Assembly: GCA_900258555.1 (NCBI GenBank)
Contig: LT984854.1
Span: 1,442,224 to 1,493,588 of the forward strand
Length of the DNA: 51,365 nt
Reading direction: 5' to 3'
DNA from: an uncultured Desulfobacterium sp.
Lineage (GTDB): Bacteria > Desulfobacterota > DSM-4660 > Desulfatiglandales > Desulfatiglandaceae
Positions 17,101 through 24,079 of this stretch are shown here, piece after piece (the first letter of the stretch is position 1; every line of letters begins with the position of its first letter). The position numbers were made by a program, and so were the translations under genes. Under the pieces are notes generated by a model. It saw only the letters and a list, made by a program, of their open reading frames with translations. It ran no database searches and had not been told where the DNA came from.

Positions 17101-18565
17101 CTATGGCGGGGATGAGCTGGTCAATTTCAAGGTCATATTCACTTCCAGGAATGGGAACAGGCCTTCTTCTGCCTGAGGAGTCTGGCTCGCCCAATTCCAT
17201 CCGGATGCACCTTACGCCGGAGACCTTTCCATCTATGGTCAGAATCTCCTGTGGGGCGGATAGATATGTTATCTTTACGCCCTCTGTCTCAGCGGCCTTG
17301 ATCTCCTCCTCCCATGCCGGCATCTCTGAGCGGGTGCGGCGGTAGATGATGTTAACCTCATCCGCATTCATACGCGCTGCCGAGCGGGCGACATCAATTG
17401 CAACATTTCCGCCGCCGATGATCGCGACCTTTTTGCCGGCCTTTGCCTTGCCGGTCAGGTTGAGTTCTCTTAGAAAGTCAACACCCTGACGCACACCTTC
17501 CGCCTTTTCACCGGGGACGCCCAGCTCGATGCCCTTATGAGCGCCGATAGCTAAGTAGACGACCTTGTAGCCATCGTTAAGAAGGTAATCTACAGTCAGA
17601 TCAGGTCCAAGCGGGCTGTTGAGTTTGATCTCCACCCCGAGTTTTGTGATGATCTCTATCTCCCTGTCCAAAACCTTTCTGGGCAGACGATGATCAGGGA
17701 TGCCCACTCGGAGCATTCCTCCGGCCTCGGAGAGGGCCTCAAATATGGTGGGCTTGATACCATTTTTTGCCAGATGATATGCGGCGGAAAGGCCCGCGGG
17801 ACCGGAGCCTATGATTGCAACCTTTTCATCGCGACCCGGAAGGCATTCAATGAGAATTTCCCTTGGGTCAAATTGATCTGCGGCAAGCCTCTTTAAATCC
17901 CGGATTGCAACAGGATTATCAACATCGCACCTCCTGCATGCATCCTCGCATCCATGGGGGCAAATCCTGCCAAGCACACCGGGCAGGGGCAGATCCTCCA
18001 TGATAATCTCCAAGGCCTCTTTGTATTTTCCCTCTTTGACCATCTGCACATATCCCTGGACATTAATCCCCGCGGGGCAGGCCAGACGACATGGCGCCTT
18101 GCCGGTCTTTTCAATGACATAGGCCCCGGGCATGGCCTGGGGATAGAGTTTGTAGGCGGCCTTTCGATCGGAAAGCCCTTCATCAAATTGGTTCGGGAGG
18201 TCAACAGGACACGCCTTAGCGCATTCGCCGCAGGCCGTGCATTTCTCCATGTCAATAAAACGGGGCTGTTGTAGCAGGCGGACTGTAAAGTTTCCCGCCT
18301 CGCCCGTGACCTCCTCAATCTCGGTCAGTGTCATCAGTTCAATGTTGAGGTGCCGCCCCGCCTCGACCAGTTTGGGTGAGATGATGCACATGGAACAGTC
18401 GTTGGTGGGAAATGTCTTGTCCAATTGGGCCATGACTCCGCCAATGGCGGATCTGCGCTCAACCAGATACACATAATAACCGGAATCCGCCAAATCCAAT
18501 GAGGCCTGTATCCCCGCGACGCCTCCGCCTACAACCATCACCGAGCCTTTTAGTTCATCTGACAT
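14117..18565 (-). CDS. hdrA: giant HdrA with inserted GltD-type NAD(P)H module, copy 1
   Basis: The product is 1482 residues from the ATG at 18565 (GGAGG upstream). Domains in order: HdrA flavin domain (VMVVGGGVAGIQASLDLA, then FPTNDCSMC); a [4Fe-4S] motif CTACGECAKACP (about 109-120); a GltD/NfnB-like insertion (about 153-620) with CRLACPAGINVQGYV, FAD motif IIGSGPAGLSAA and pyridine-nucleotide motif IIGGGNVAIDVARSA; a Cys-rich return CLNCGYCSECLQCADAC; the rest of the first HdrA half; then a full second HdrA (IGVFVCNCGINIGG, a second flavin motif VIGGGIAGMEAA) with two C-terminal clusters (CAACLACVRSCP, CHGCGVCAAECP). Typical HdrA has about 650 residues and one flavin. This protein should hold three flavin-type sites and could oxidise NAD(P)H itself. 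It precedes mvhD (13663) and follows the DUF166 gene. The bifurcation function is inferred. Confidence 0.92.
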   Translation of the reverse strand: MSDELKGSVMVVGGGVAGIQASLDLADSGYYVYLVERRSAIGGVMAQLDKTFPTNDCSMCIISPKLVEAGRHLNIELMTLTEIEEVTGEAGNFTVRLLQQPRFIDMEKCTACGECAKACPVDLPNQFDEGLSDRKAAYKLYPQAMPGAYVIEKTGKAPCRLACPAGINVQGYVQMVKEGKYKEALEIIMEDLPLPGVLGRICPHGCEDACRRCDVDNPVAIRDLKRLAADQFDPREILIECLPGRDEKVAIIGSGPAGLSAAYHLAKNGIKPTIFEALSEAGGMLRVGIPDHRLPRKVLDREIEIITKLGVEIKLNSPLGPDLTVDYLLNDGYKVVYLAIGAHKGIELGVPGEKAEGVRQGVDFLRELNLTGKAKAGKKVAIIGGGNVAIDVARSAARMNADEVNIIYRRTRSEMPAWEEEIKAAETEGVKITYLSAPQEILTIDGKVSGVRCIRMELGEPDSSGRRRPVPIPGSEYDLEIDQLIPAIGQRPDLSSIEDVIGVKFSRWGTVEVDPITYATKRDGVFAGGDLQTGPWVAIGAIAAGREAAESIIRYLDGRDMAEGREPITKENPIYRPILVGEPKKERAKMPELSPDERKGNFNEVELGYDKDAGAKEAARCLNCGYCSECLQCADACMAGAVDHRMRPVERTVQVGGVILAPGFTPFDPSPYSTYLYGHHPNVVTSIEFERMLSASGPFQGRLVRPSDHKEPEKIAWLQCVGSRDINRADHGYCSSVCCMYAVKQSVIAKEHSGKDVDAAIFYMDMRTFGKDFDRYRNRAEDENHVRFIRARVHTIDPVMGDDLKIRYVTESGEIVDELFDLIVLSIGLSPVEGVVELANRLGIELNHHGFINTKDLAPVKTSREGIYVCGASQAPKDIPQSVMEASAAAAAATERLANVRNTMTRTRKLPEEIDVSGQKPRIGVFVCNCGINIGGIADVPAVREYAKGLPNVVHVEDNLFTCSQDNQDKIKNVIKEHGINRVVVASCSPRTHEPLFQETIREAGLNPYLFEMANIRDQNTWVHMHNPDIATQKAKDLVRMAVAKAAHIEPLHEVTLGVKQAVLVIGGGIAGMEAALGMADQGFQAFLVERSDILGGVANMLHTTWRDEKIEPYLTELIRRINDHERVRLFLRSEAVETTGIIGNFLTTIITGRERITSTTVEHGATILATGGMEYKPDEYLYGRHPSVMTHLDLDEALRNNSDTVTKAETIVFIQCVGSRIPDRPYCSRLCCTHSLKSALKFKEQNPHTKVVIIYRDIRSYGFREDLYKEARKKGVVFIRYDEDRRPEALLDDQNRLILTAWDHILQRPVQMNPDLLVLAAAVLPNENRDLFELFKVPVNSDGFLVEAHAKLRPVEFASEGLFLAGLAHYPKSVDETIAQAMATVSRAMTILAKDSIKAGGVVADLIDPSRCAACLACVRSCPYCVPRIREGRAVIEPAECHGCGVCAAECPAKVITLKHFTDEQILAKSHALFDRRLKAA

Positions 18566-18609
18566 AGGTCCCTCCATTTTTGTTTGTTCAAATGTTCAGA
18601 AACCGCCCA

Positions 18610-19245
18610 TCATTGCCTCTTTTCCAAGGCCTTGCCAAGGGCCTTACAGTGGACTTGTCCTGCGAAATGGACCGGACTCTTTCCGGAGATCGGGTCCCAG
18701 CCCGCAGGGTTTGCACTACAGAAAAACTGTGTTTCAAGGCCTATTCGTAATGCTGCATCACTGATTGAAACGCCTTTTAAGCGTTTTACAGCCTCCCATG
18801 TCGCCCCGCAGGGAGCGCCCCGAAGGACTTTGACATCCGCGATTTTTCCTTCTGATATTGTGACATCAAATTCCGGCGCGCCAAATCTCTCTCCATAGAC
18901 TCCAAGTCCTGCATGTCTTGAAAGACCGCAGCATGTTGTGGGAGTGAAGGCCCATTTGTTACGCAGTTTTTTCCCTGATGCGACAATGGTGATGTTTTTC
19001 TCGGCGCAGATCTGCGCCAGTGCACAGGAAAGATCCGGGTGTCTCAGATAGTCTAGGACAAGGTCGACGTTGAAATCCAGGGGGAGATAGCTCTGCGGTT
19101 CGTCAATGATCTGGGACAGGGGAGTATCTATTGAAATTATTTCAAGGGAAAAATGATCTTTCCCGTATTTTCTTACTCCCCTTATCTTGCTTTCCCCGCT
19201 GTCGTTTTGCTGAAAAACAAGGATTTTCTGTTTATGATCAATCAT
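18610..19245 (-). CDS. DUF166-family protein
   Basis: This 211-residue protein resembles the DUF166 family, best known from methanogens and some anaerobic bacteria and of unknown function. Characteristic segments are the short beta-rich N-terminus, a central FTPTTCCGLSRHAGLG with paired cysteines, RGAPCGATWEAVKRLKG, and a late CSANPAGWDP. The conserved cysteines might bind a cluster or metal. It begins 4 bp after the HdrA-MvhD fusion ends and stops about 45 bp before the giant HdrA gene starts, so it is embedded between two redox genes of one transcript. That position suggests a role as an accessory or maturation protein of the complex. Function is unassigned. Confidence 0.65.
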   Translation of the reverse strand: MIDHKQKILVFQQNDSGESKIRGVRKYGKDHFSLEIISIDTPLSQIIDEPQSYLPLDFNVDLVLDYLRHPDLSCALAQICAEKNITIVASGKKLRNKWAFTPTTCCGLSRHAGLGVYGERFGAPEFDVTISEGKIADVKVLRGAPCGATWEAVKRLKGVSISDAALRIGLETQFFCSANPAGWDPISGKSPVHFAGQVHCKALGKALEKRQ

Positions 19246-19249
19246 GATG

Positions 19250-21682
19250 CTATTGTAGGATCTCCCTTGTTACTGTAATCTCATCGGTTGTGACGGACTT
19301 ACGGATATGTTCCATTCTTTCCATTGTATTTTTAAAGCGGATCCCTTCGGTGGCGCTGATCCATTCCAGTTGGAGGCGTTCTTTGCGGATGCCGAGATTT
19401 TCCATCTTTCGCCACATCCTTTTCATCCTCCGCTCGGTGGCGTGATTTGCGTTTATATAATGGCAGTCGCCGATATGGCATCCGGATACCAGGACTACAG
19501 GCGATCCCTTTTTAAACGCCCGCCAGATAAATCCCTCACTGACCCTTCCGGAGCACATGGTTCGTATCAGGCGCGTATTGGCCGGATATTGAAGTCGTGA
19601 TACACCTGCAAAATCCGCCCCCGCATAAGAGCACCAGTTGCAGGCGAAGATCAAAATGATTTCACCGGGATCTTGTTCAAGAATAGCGTCTATTTGGGCC
19701 TCGATCTGCTTATCCGTAAAGTGGTGCATCTCTATTGCGCCTTCGGGGCATTCCGCTGCGCACGCGCCGCAACCGGAGCAGGCGGCTGTTGTAACTACGG
19801 CAGGGATTTTTCGTCTTTTATCCACGCTGATGGCGTTATAGGGACATATCTTTTGGCACAATCCGCATGATGAGCATTTTTCCGGATCAACCTCGGCGGT
19901 GATTGCCTCTACTTTTAGGCTCCCCGGATTCATCAACCGAATGGCGCGGCCCGCCGCGGCCGATGCCTGTGTCACGCTGTCCTTGATATCTTTCGGGCCT
20001 TCGGCGCAGCCAGCAAAAAAGACGCCCCGTATGGCCGAATCTACGGGCATCAGCTTGGGGTGTGCGTCCAGATAAAAACCGTCCGCGTTTTTTTGAAGGG
20101 CGAGCATCTCTTGGACCTTGTTCATATCTTCCGGCGGTCTAACTCCTGTGGCCAGTACGACCATCTCCGCCCGATGGGTCTCCACCATGTGGGTTGAGGC
20201 GTTTTCTACGGAGAGGAGAAGATCACCTGTCTCATGATCTTCAGTGATTGCGCCCGGCAGCCCCCGTATGTAGCGTACGCCCATCCGCCTGGTGCGGAGG
20301 TAAAGCTCTTCGAAACCGTTTCCGAATGCGCGGATGTCAACGTAGAAGACCTTGACCTCGATATCCCCATAATGCTCCTTGAGCATAAAGGAGCATTTGA
20401 TGGTATTCATGCAGCATACGTTTGAGCAGTATGACTCTCCGCGCCTTAGAGACCTGGACCCTACGCACTGGATAAATGCAACGGATGCAGGCCTTTTTCT
20501 GTCGGTCATACGGATGAGATCTCCCTTTGTAGGCCCGCCCGCGTTGATCAGGCGCTCAAATTCCATGCTGGTCAAAACGTTTTGAAACCTTGTGTATCCG
20601 TATTCGTCAAGCGGAGCAGGGTCATACATATCCATGCCGGTGGCTACTATTATCGTACTGACGTCGAAGTCCAGCTCCTCGTCGCTCATGTGAAAATCAA
20701 TGCATTTTTTCTCGCATTTTTCAACGCACTTACCGCAGACAACCGGGTTGTAGCCGAGGCATTTTTCTATATCAATAAGATAGGAGGATGGCACCGCCTG
20801 TGGAAAAGGGGAGTAAATCGCATGCCTTAAGCTCAAGCCCACATCAAATTCATCAGGGACCACCACCGGGCATACACCTGCGCAGTCGCCGCAGGCCGTA
20901 CACATTTTTTCCATCACATATCTCGCCCGTTTGAGGACCCGTATATGGAAGTTCCCGACAAAACCTGTGATCTCCCTGACCTCGGAAAAGGTCAGAAGTG
21001 TGATATTGGGATGACGGCCCACGTCGGTCATCTTGGGACCAAGGATACAGATGGAACAGTCCATGGTCGGAAACGTCTTATCAAGGGCCGCCATGACGCC
21101 TCCTATACTGGGCCTTTTTTCCACCAATATGACTTTGTAGCCTGCATCGGCAAGATCGAGAGAGGCCTGAATGCCTGCAACACCTCCTCCGATAACCAGG
21201 GTCGTACGGCCTACAGGGACTTCGGCCTCATGCCGCTCCTCCAAAAGCCTTGCCCTCGCCACTGCAGCCCTAACCAGATCGCAGGCCTTTTTTGTAGCGC
21301 CTTCCTTGTCATGCCCGTGGACCCATGAGCAGTGTTCACGGATGTTGGCCATTTCCAGTAGATAAGGGTTTAGTCCTGCCTCCGTGACGCACTTTTTGAA
21401 TGTGGGCTCATGGAGCCTTGGCGAACATGAGGCCACTACAACACGGTTGAGACTGTGCTCTACAATATCTTTTTTGAGCTGGTTCTGTCCTGGTTCGGAA
21501 CAGGTGTAGCTGTTATGGCGTGAAAGAACGACACCGGAAAGCCCTGAAGCATAGACAGCAACCCTTTCACAGTCCACCACTGCGCCGATATTGAGTCCGC
21601 AGTGACAGATGTAAACGCCGATTCTGAGGTCGTCTTTTTCCTTGGTTTTTTGTGAGAGGTCTGTTGTATTAGGGTGTTCCAT
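19250..21682 (-). CDS. hdrA: HdrA-MvhD fusion protein
   Basis: An 810-residue protein with a classical single HdrA. The N-terminal domain has IGVYICHCGLNIG and VVASCSPRLHEPTF. The FAD domain has VIGGGVAGIQASLDLA, with FPTMDCSIC and the CTACGDCAGVCP and CGKCVEKCEKKC motifs. Then come two ferredoxin motifs, CSSCGLCQKICP and CSGCGACAAECP. A C-terminal MvhD domain follows from about residue 660 (FACNWCSYAGADFAG, MCSGRVS, SGCHIGDCHY). Such fusions, also seen in QmoB of sulfate reducers and in methanogen relatives, fix the electron bridge to the bifurcating flavin subunit. Unlike the other HdrA proteins here it has no extra N-terminal half. It lies between the second DUF1573 gene and DUF166. Confidence 0.93.
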   Translation of the reverse strand: MEHPNTTDLSQKTKEKDDLRIGVYICHCGLNIGAVVDCERVAVYASGLSGVVLSRHNSYTCSEPGQNQLKKDIVEHSLNRVVVASCSPRLHEPTFKKCVTEAGLNPYLLEMANIREHCSWVHGHDKEGATKKACDLVRAAVARARLLEERHEAEVPVGRTTLVIGGGVAGIQASLDLADAGYKVILVEKRPSIGGVMAALDKTFPTMDCSICILGPKMTDVGRHPNITLLTFSEVREITGFVGNFHIRVLKRARYVMEKMCTACGDCAGVCPVVVPDEFDVGLSLRHAIYSPFPQAVPSSYLIDIEKCLGYNPVVCGKCVEKCEKKCIDFHMSDEELDFDVSTIIVATGMDMYDPAPLDEYGYTRFQNVLTSMEFERLINAGGPTKGDLIRMTDRKRPASVAFIQCVGSRSLRRGESYCSNVCCMNTIKCSFMLKEHYGDIEVKVFYVDIRAFGNGFEELYLRTRRMGVRYIRGLPGAITEDHETGDLLLSVENASTHMVETHRAEMVVLATGVRPPEDMNKVQEMLALQKNADGFYLDAHPKLMPVDSAIRGVFFAGCAEGPKDIKDSVTQASAAAGRAIRLMNPGSLKVEAITAEVDPEKCSSCGLCQKICPYNAISVDKRRKIPAVVTTAACSGCGACAAECPEGAIEMHHFTDKQIEAQIDAILEQDPGEIILIFACNWCSYAGADFAGVSRLQYPANTRLIRTMCSGRVSEGFIWRAFKKGSPVVLVSGCHIGDCHYINANHATERRMKRMWRKMENLGIRKERLQLEWISATEGIRFKNTMERMEHIRKSVTTDEITVTREILQ

Positions 21683-21696
21683 TTTATCACATGCTA

Positions 21697-22155
21697 TTAA
21701 TCAGTTAATGCCAAAGGCGTTACTTCCCCCTCAATGACAAGGGTTATCTCCCGTTGTTTGGCGTCATTGGTATATACGATGATTGTCTTTGAAAATATCT
21801 TGCCGGCATAGCCAGCGGAGTTGCAACTTAAGGTGATTGAGCCGGTTGCGCCAGGTGGAATTTCCTTGGTATAATCGGCTGTGGTGCATCCACAGATCGT
21901 ATTTACCTTGATAATCTTCAAGAGTGCGTTGCCTGTATTTTCAATAATAAAATCATGTATAACGATTGTCCCTTCCAATATAGATTTAAAGTTAAAGTTA
22001 CTTTCTTTTACTACTGCGAAGGGACCTGAAAATGCTGGGCTTCCGGACTCTGCTGACTTTTCCCGGACCACCTCCGGAAAATCATCGGCGTGTGCGCAGA
22101 TGAAAATCCCCAGATAAAAAATCAGTCCTGTCCATATAATCATTTTATGTCTCAT
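21697..22155 (-). CDS. short exported DUF1573 protein
   Basis: A 152-residue paralogue of the protein at 12888-13601. It shares IIENTGNALLKI, CGCTTADYTKEI and GYAGKIFSKTI with it but lacks that protein's C-terminal 85 residues. A signal peptide (MIIWTGLIFYLGIFICAHAD) indicates export. The ATG at 22155 has GGAGG six bases upstream; the GTG just before it is less likely. It ends about 15 bp before the HdrA-MvhD gene. The two DUF1573 genes each sit beside an HdrA/MvhD unit, which suggests that a DUF1573 gene and a redox unit were duplicated together. Confidence 0.8.
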   Translation of the reverse strand: MRHKMIIWTGLIFYLGIFICAHADDFPEVVREKSAESGSPAFSGPFAVVKESNFNFKSILEGTIVIHDFIIENTGNALLKIIKVNTICGCTTADYTKEIPPGATGSITLSCNSAGYAGKIFSKTIIVYTNDAKQREITLVIEGEVTPLALTD

Positions 22156-22362
22156 CACTTACCTCCAGAAAGAAATGATTCGTTAGGCGAAAAAAAATTG
22201 GCTATTTTGTGATGAGGAACAAGTTCCTCGGTTTTACCCACGCAAACACCAGACCCTGGTTGTTTTAATTGCAATTTACTCAGGTAAAACCGAAAAACCG
22301 ATTCATGGAAGGATCCCTTGAAAAATCGAAGATGAAGTCATGAAGAGTGACAATCGTCCCTC
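22156..22362. other. intergenic region with nested inverted repeats
   Basis: There is no gene in this 207-bp gap. A 10-bp perfect inverted repeat, CGGTTTTACC (22229-22238) and GGTAAAACCG (22283-22292), encloses two more palindromes: ACCAG-ACC-CTGGT (22248-22260) and AATTGCAATT (22267-22276). A separate 7-bp hairpin, GAGGAAC-AA-GTTCCTC (22214-22229), abuts the left arm. The folded form would be a stem with two internal hairpins. It might be a regulatory or processing structure in the transcript, or a small mobile-element remnant. No known RNA family was recognised. Confidence 0.5.
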
Positions 22363-22677
22363 TCAACAGCACGAACCACCGGTGGACCCGCAGGACGAAC
22401 ACCCGCTGTTAAACTTGAGATTGGAAGAGACAATAAAACCATTTGTTTCATAATCCACACTGATGGGCTGGACCTGTATCAGAAGTCTTTTATCAATCAG
22501 ATACTGAACCCCGTCAACTTTGAAAACTGAATCGTTTTCCTTTTTATCGTCAAGCCCCAAAGCCATCTGCGGCCCGCAACATCCGCCCTGGTTTAAAAAG
22601 ACCCTGATGGGTTTTAACTCTTTATCCTTAAAAAATTCCTTAATCTGTTTTTGAGCTGTTTCTGTGATTGTAAACAT
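22363..22677 (-). CDS. HesB/IscA-like protein, cysteine form of a selenoprotein family
   Basis: A 104-residue protein from the ATG at 22677, which has GGAGG five bases upstream; an upstream in-frame ATG would contain that site. The fold is A-type carrier-like: FTITETAQKQIKEFF, VFLNQGGCCGPQMALGL, and a Cys-rich tail GCSSCGSTGGSCC. In several anaerobes this family is a selenoprotein with Sec in the GG-U-GP position; here both residues are Cys (GGCCGP). The tail differs from the standard IscA CGCG. A role in Fe-S cluster carriage for neighbouring HdrA/MvhD proteins is plausible but inferred. Confidence 0.75.
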   Translation of the reverse strand: MFTITETAQKQIKEFFKDKELKPIRVFLNQGGCCGPQMALGLDDKKENDSVFKVDGVQYLIDKRLLIQVQPISVDYETNGFIVSSNLKFNSGCSSCGSTGGSCC

Positions 22678-22724
22678 GTTTCCTCCATTGCACATTAATT
22701 GTCTAAATATAATTCATCTTTTGT

Positions 22725-23120
22725 TTAGACTACCGTGATGTAATTGACCGGACAGGCCTCTTCGCAGGAACGGCAACCGGTGCATAATTCCACGTTGACG
22801 CTGCGAGCCTTCTTTTTTATCTTCACCTTAAAGTTGCCGGCCCTGCCTGTGACTGACTGAACCTCCGAATAAGTGATCAGCTCGATATTCTGATGCCTGC
22901 CGGTCTCGACCATATAGGGAGAAAGGATGCACATGGCGCAGTCGTTTGTAGGAAACGTCTTATCCAACTGAGACATGGCCCCGCCTATGGCCGGCGAGTC
23001 TTCAACCATATATACATAGTATCCTGAATCAGCCAGATCCTTTGCCGCCTTTATGCCGGCAACTCCGCCGCCCACTATCATTACCGATCCTATAACCTTA
23101 TCATCAGTCATATCAGACAT
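22725..23120 (-). CDS. stand-alone N-terminal HdrA module (131 aa)
   Basis: From the ATG at 23120 (AGGAGG site) the product is 131 residues and contains only the first part of a long HdrA: VMIVGGGVAGIKAAKDLADSG (nucleotide-binding turn, conserved GGGxAG), FPTNDCAMC, and one Cys cluster CTGCRSCEEACP, then it stops (TAA) after PVNYITVV. Long HdrA proteins nearby continue for at least 850 more residues. The clean end with no frameshift remnants of the rest downstream suggests either a very neat truncation or a genuine small protein. It sits between an MvhD gene (23252) and the HesB-like gene. Whether it still binds FAD is doubtful, since the second half of the Rossmann domain is missing. Confidence 0.7.
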   Translation of the reverse strand: MSDMTDDKVIGSVMIVGGGVAGIKAAKDLADSGYYVYMVEDSPAIGGAMSQLDKTFPTNDCAMCILSPYMVETGRHQNIELITYSEVQSVTGRAGNFKVKIKKKARSVNVELCTGCRSCEEACPVNYITVV

Positions 23121-23164
23121 CCGATTCCTCCTCTTATTAACAGTCTCATGATTGTATAGACTAA

Positions 23165-23216
23165 CAGTCATTCCCGCGAAGGCCGGAATCCAGCGTCTTC
23201 TGGATGCCGGATCAAG
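23165..23216. repeat. dispersed palindromic repeat, copy 1
   Basis: The sequence beginning CAGTCATTCC and containing GGCCGGAATCCAGCG and CTGGATGCCGGATCAAG is shared with 51211-51288. Internal complementarity (GAATCCAG against CTGGATGCC) lets it fold into a hairpin. It resembles the widespread short extragenic repeats that begin GTCATTCCCGC in proteobacterial genomes. It sits between mvhD and the small HdrA module. Confidence 0.65.
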
Positions 23217-23251
23217 TCCTGCATGACGAATGAAAAACTATTATGAGCCAA

Positions 23252-23686
23252 TTAATATCCTATTTGCGCCTTGCCTTTGATCAAAAACTTCGCCGGTCCT
23301 AGGGCCTTTACCGCTTCGGTCACTTCAGTGGCCACCCGCATGAATTTTGTAGCCTCAGCAGATGAGATCCATGAAAAATGTAATCTCCCTGGTTCAAGCC
23401 CTATGTGCTCCAGGAGGTTTTTAAAAAGAACGAATTTACGCCTTGCGTAAAAGTTGCCTTCAATATAATGGCAGTCACCCGGATGACACCCGGACACCCA
23501 TACCCCGTCGGCCCCCTGTCTGAATGCCGCCAGGATGAATTTCGGGCTTACCCTGCCGCTGCAGGGCAACCGAATCACCCTGATATTGTGCGGATACTGA
23601 AGGCGACTGACACCAGCAAGGTCCGCGGCGCCATAAGTACACCAGTTACAGAGAAATGTTACAATCTTTGGTTGCCAGTCTGACAT
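23252..23686 (-). CDS. MvhD-type subunit (FlxD-like), CNWCTY type
   Basis: A 144-residue protein of the MvhD family: FLCNWCTYGAADLAGVSRLQ, PCSGRVSPKF, VSGCHPGDCHY and a conserved C-terminal ISSAEATKF. It follows flxC-flxB-flxA on the same strand, in the place that flxD occupies in flxABCD-hdrABC clusters, but a transposable-element copy now separates it from flxA. It would carry electrons from the NADH-oxidising FlxABC to HdrA. The nearest large HdrA with no dedicated MvhD next to it is the one at 26965-29994, which lies upstream of flxC. Confidence 0.88.
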   Translation of the reverse strand: MSDWQPKIVTFLCNWCTYGAADLAGVSRLQYPHNIRVIRLPCSGRVSPKFILAAFRQGADGVWVSGCHPGDCHYIEGNFYARRKFVLFKNLLEHIGLEPGRLHFSWISSAEATKFMRVATEVTEAVKALGPAKFLIKGKAQIGY

Positions 23687-23737
23687 AGTAAAACCTCCTC
23701 AGATATATACTTTTGCGTAAGCCATACACATCAATTC

Positions 23738-24053
23738 AAAACTAAACCACCCTCGACTATAAGTCGAGGGGTTTTATGAGGGGTCGATTTCAAATCGACT
23801 ATCATCAGGAATCGGCTCCCCTTCTTGCTTTTGAAAATATTGCTGGATCATTTCGTCCGTGCAAAACATCACGAGTCCGTATCGCCACCGCACCAGCCAT
23901 TCCGCGCTTCAGATATTTGTGAAGCCAGATTTGGTGGACTTTGAGGTCTGTTTTGGTATGGGCACCCAGTTGATAACGTCGCATAGCGACATGTATTAAC
24001 TTTTCTTCGCCTAAAGGCGAGGGATTTCAACCATCCCTGAAAGGGACATTAAA
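23738..24053 (-). mobile_element. 316-bp non-autonomous IS200/IS605-type element, copy 2
   Basis: This is the inverse of 2368-2683, of the same length and, as far as I can compare by eye, identical. It lies in the gap between flxA (27 bp away) and the mvhD gene at 23252, and does not break a gene. Its hairpins fall in the middle of a co-directional operon and could act as terminators or processing sites. Identity between the two copies points to recent transposition, so an intact TnpA should exist elsewhere in the genome. Confidence 0.9.
23774..23984 (-). pseudogene. tnpA: TnpA remnant in element copy 2
   Basis: It has the same internally deleted Y1 transposase as in copy 1: the N-terminus MRRYQLGAHTKTDLKVH starts at 23984, the frame breaks after about 40 codons, and the C-terminal tyrosine helix piece ends at 23774. 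The HUH region is missing. Confidence 0.85.
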
Positions 24054-24079
24054 AATTAAGAATTTAAAATATTATGTTA

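Noticed and set aside
19250-21682. QmoB of the APS-reductase-linked Qmo complex
   Set aside because: The HdrA-MvhD layout is like QmoB, but no qmoA, qmoC or aprAB is present and the neighbours are other HdrA genes.
22363-22695. Selenoprotein call for the HesB-like gene
   Set aside because: The Sec position is a normal Cys codon and no in-frame UGA occurs before the natural stop.
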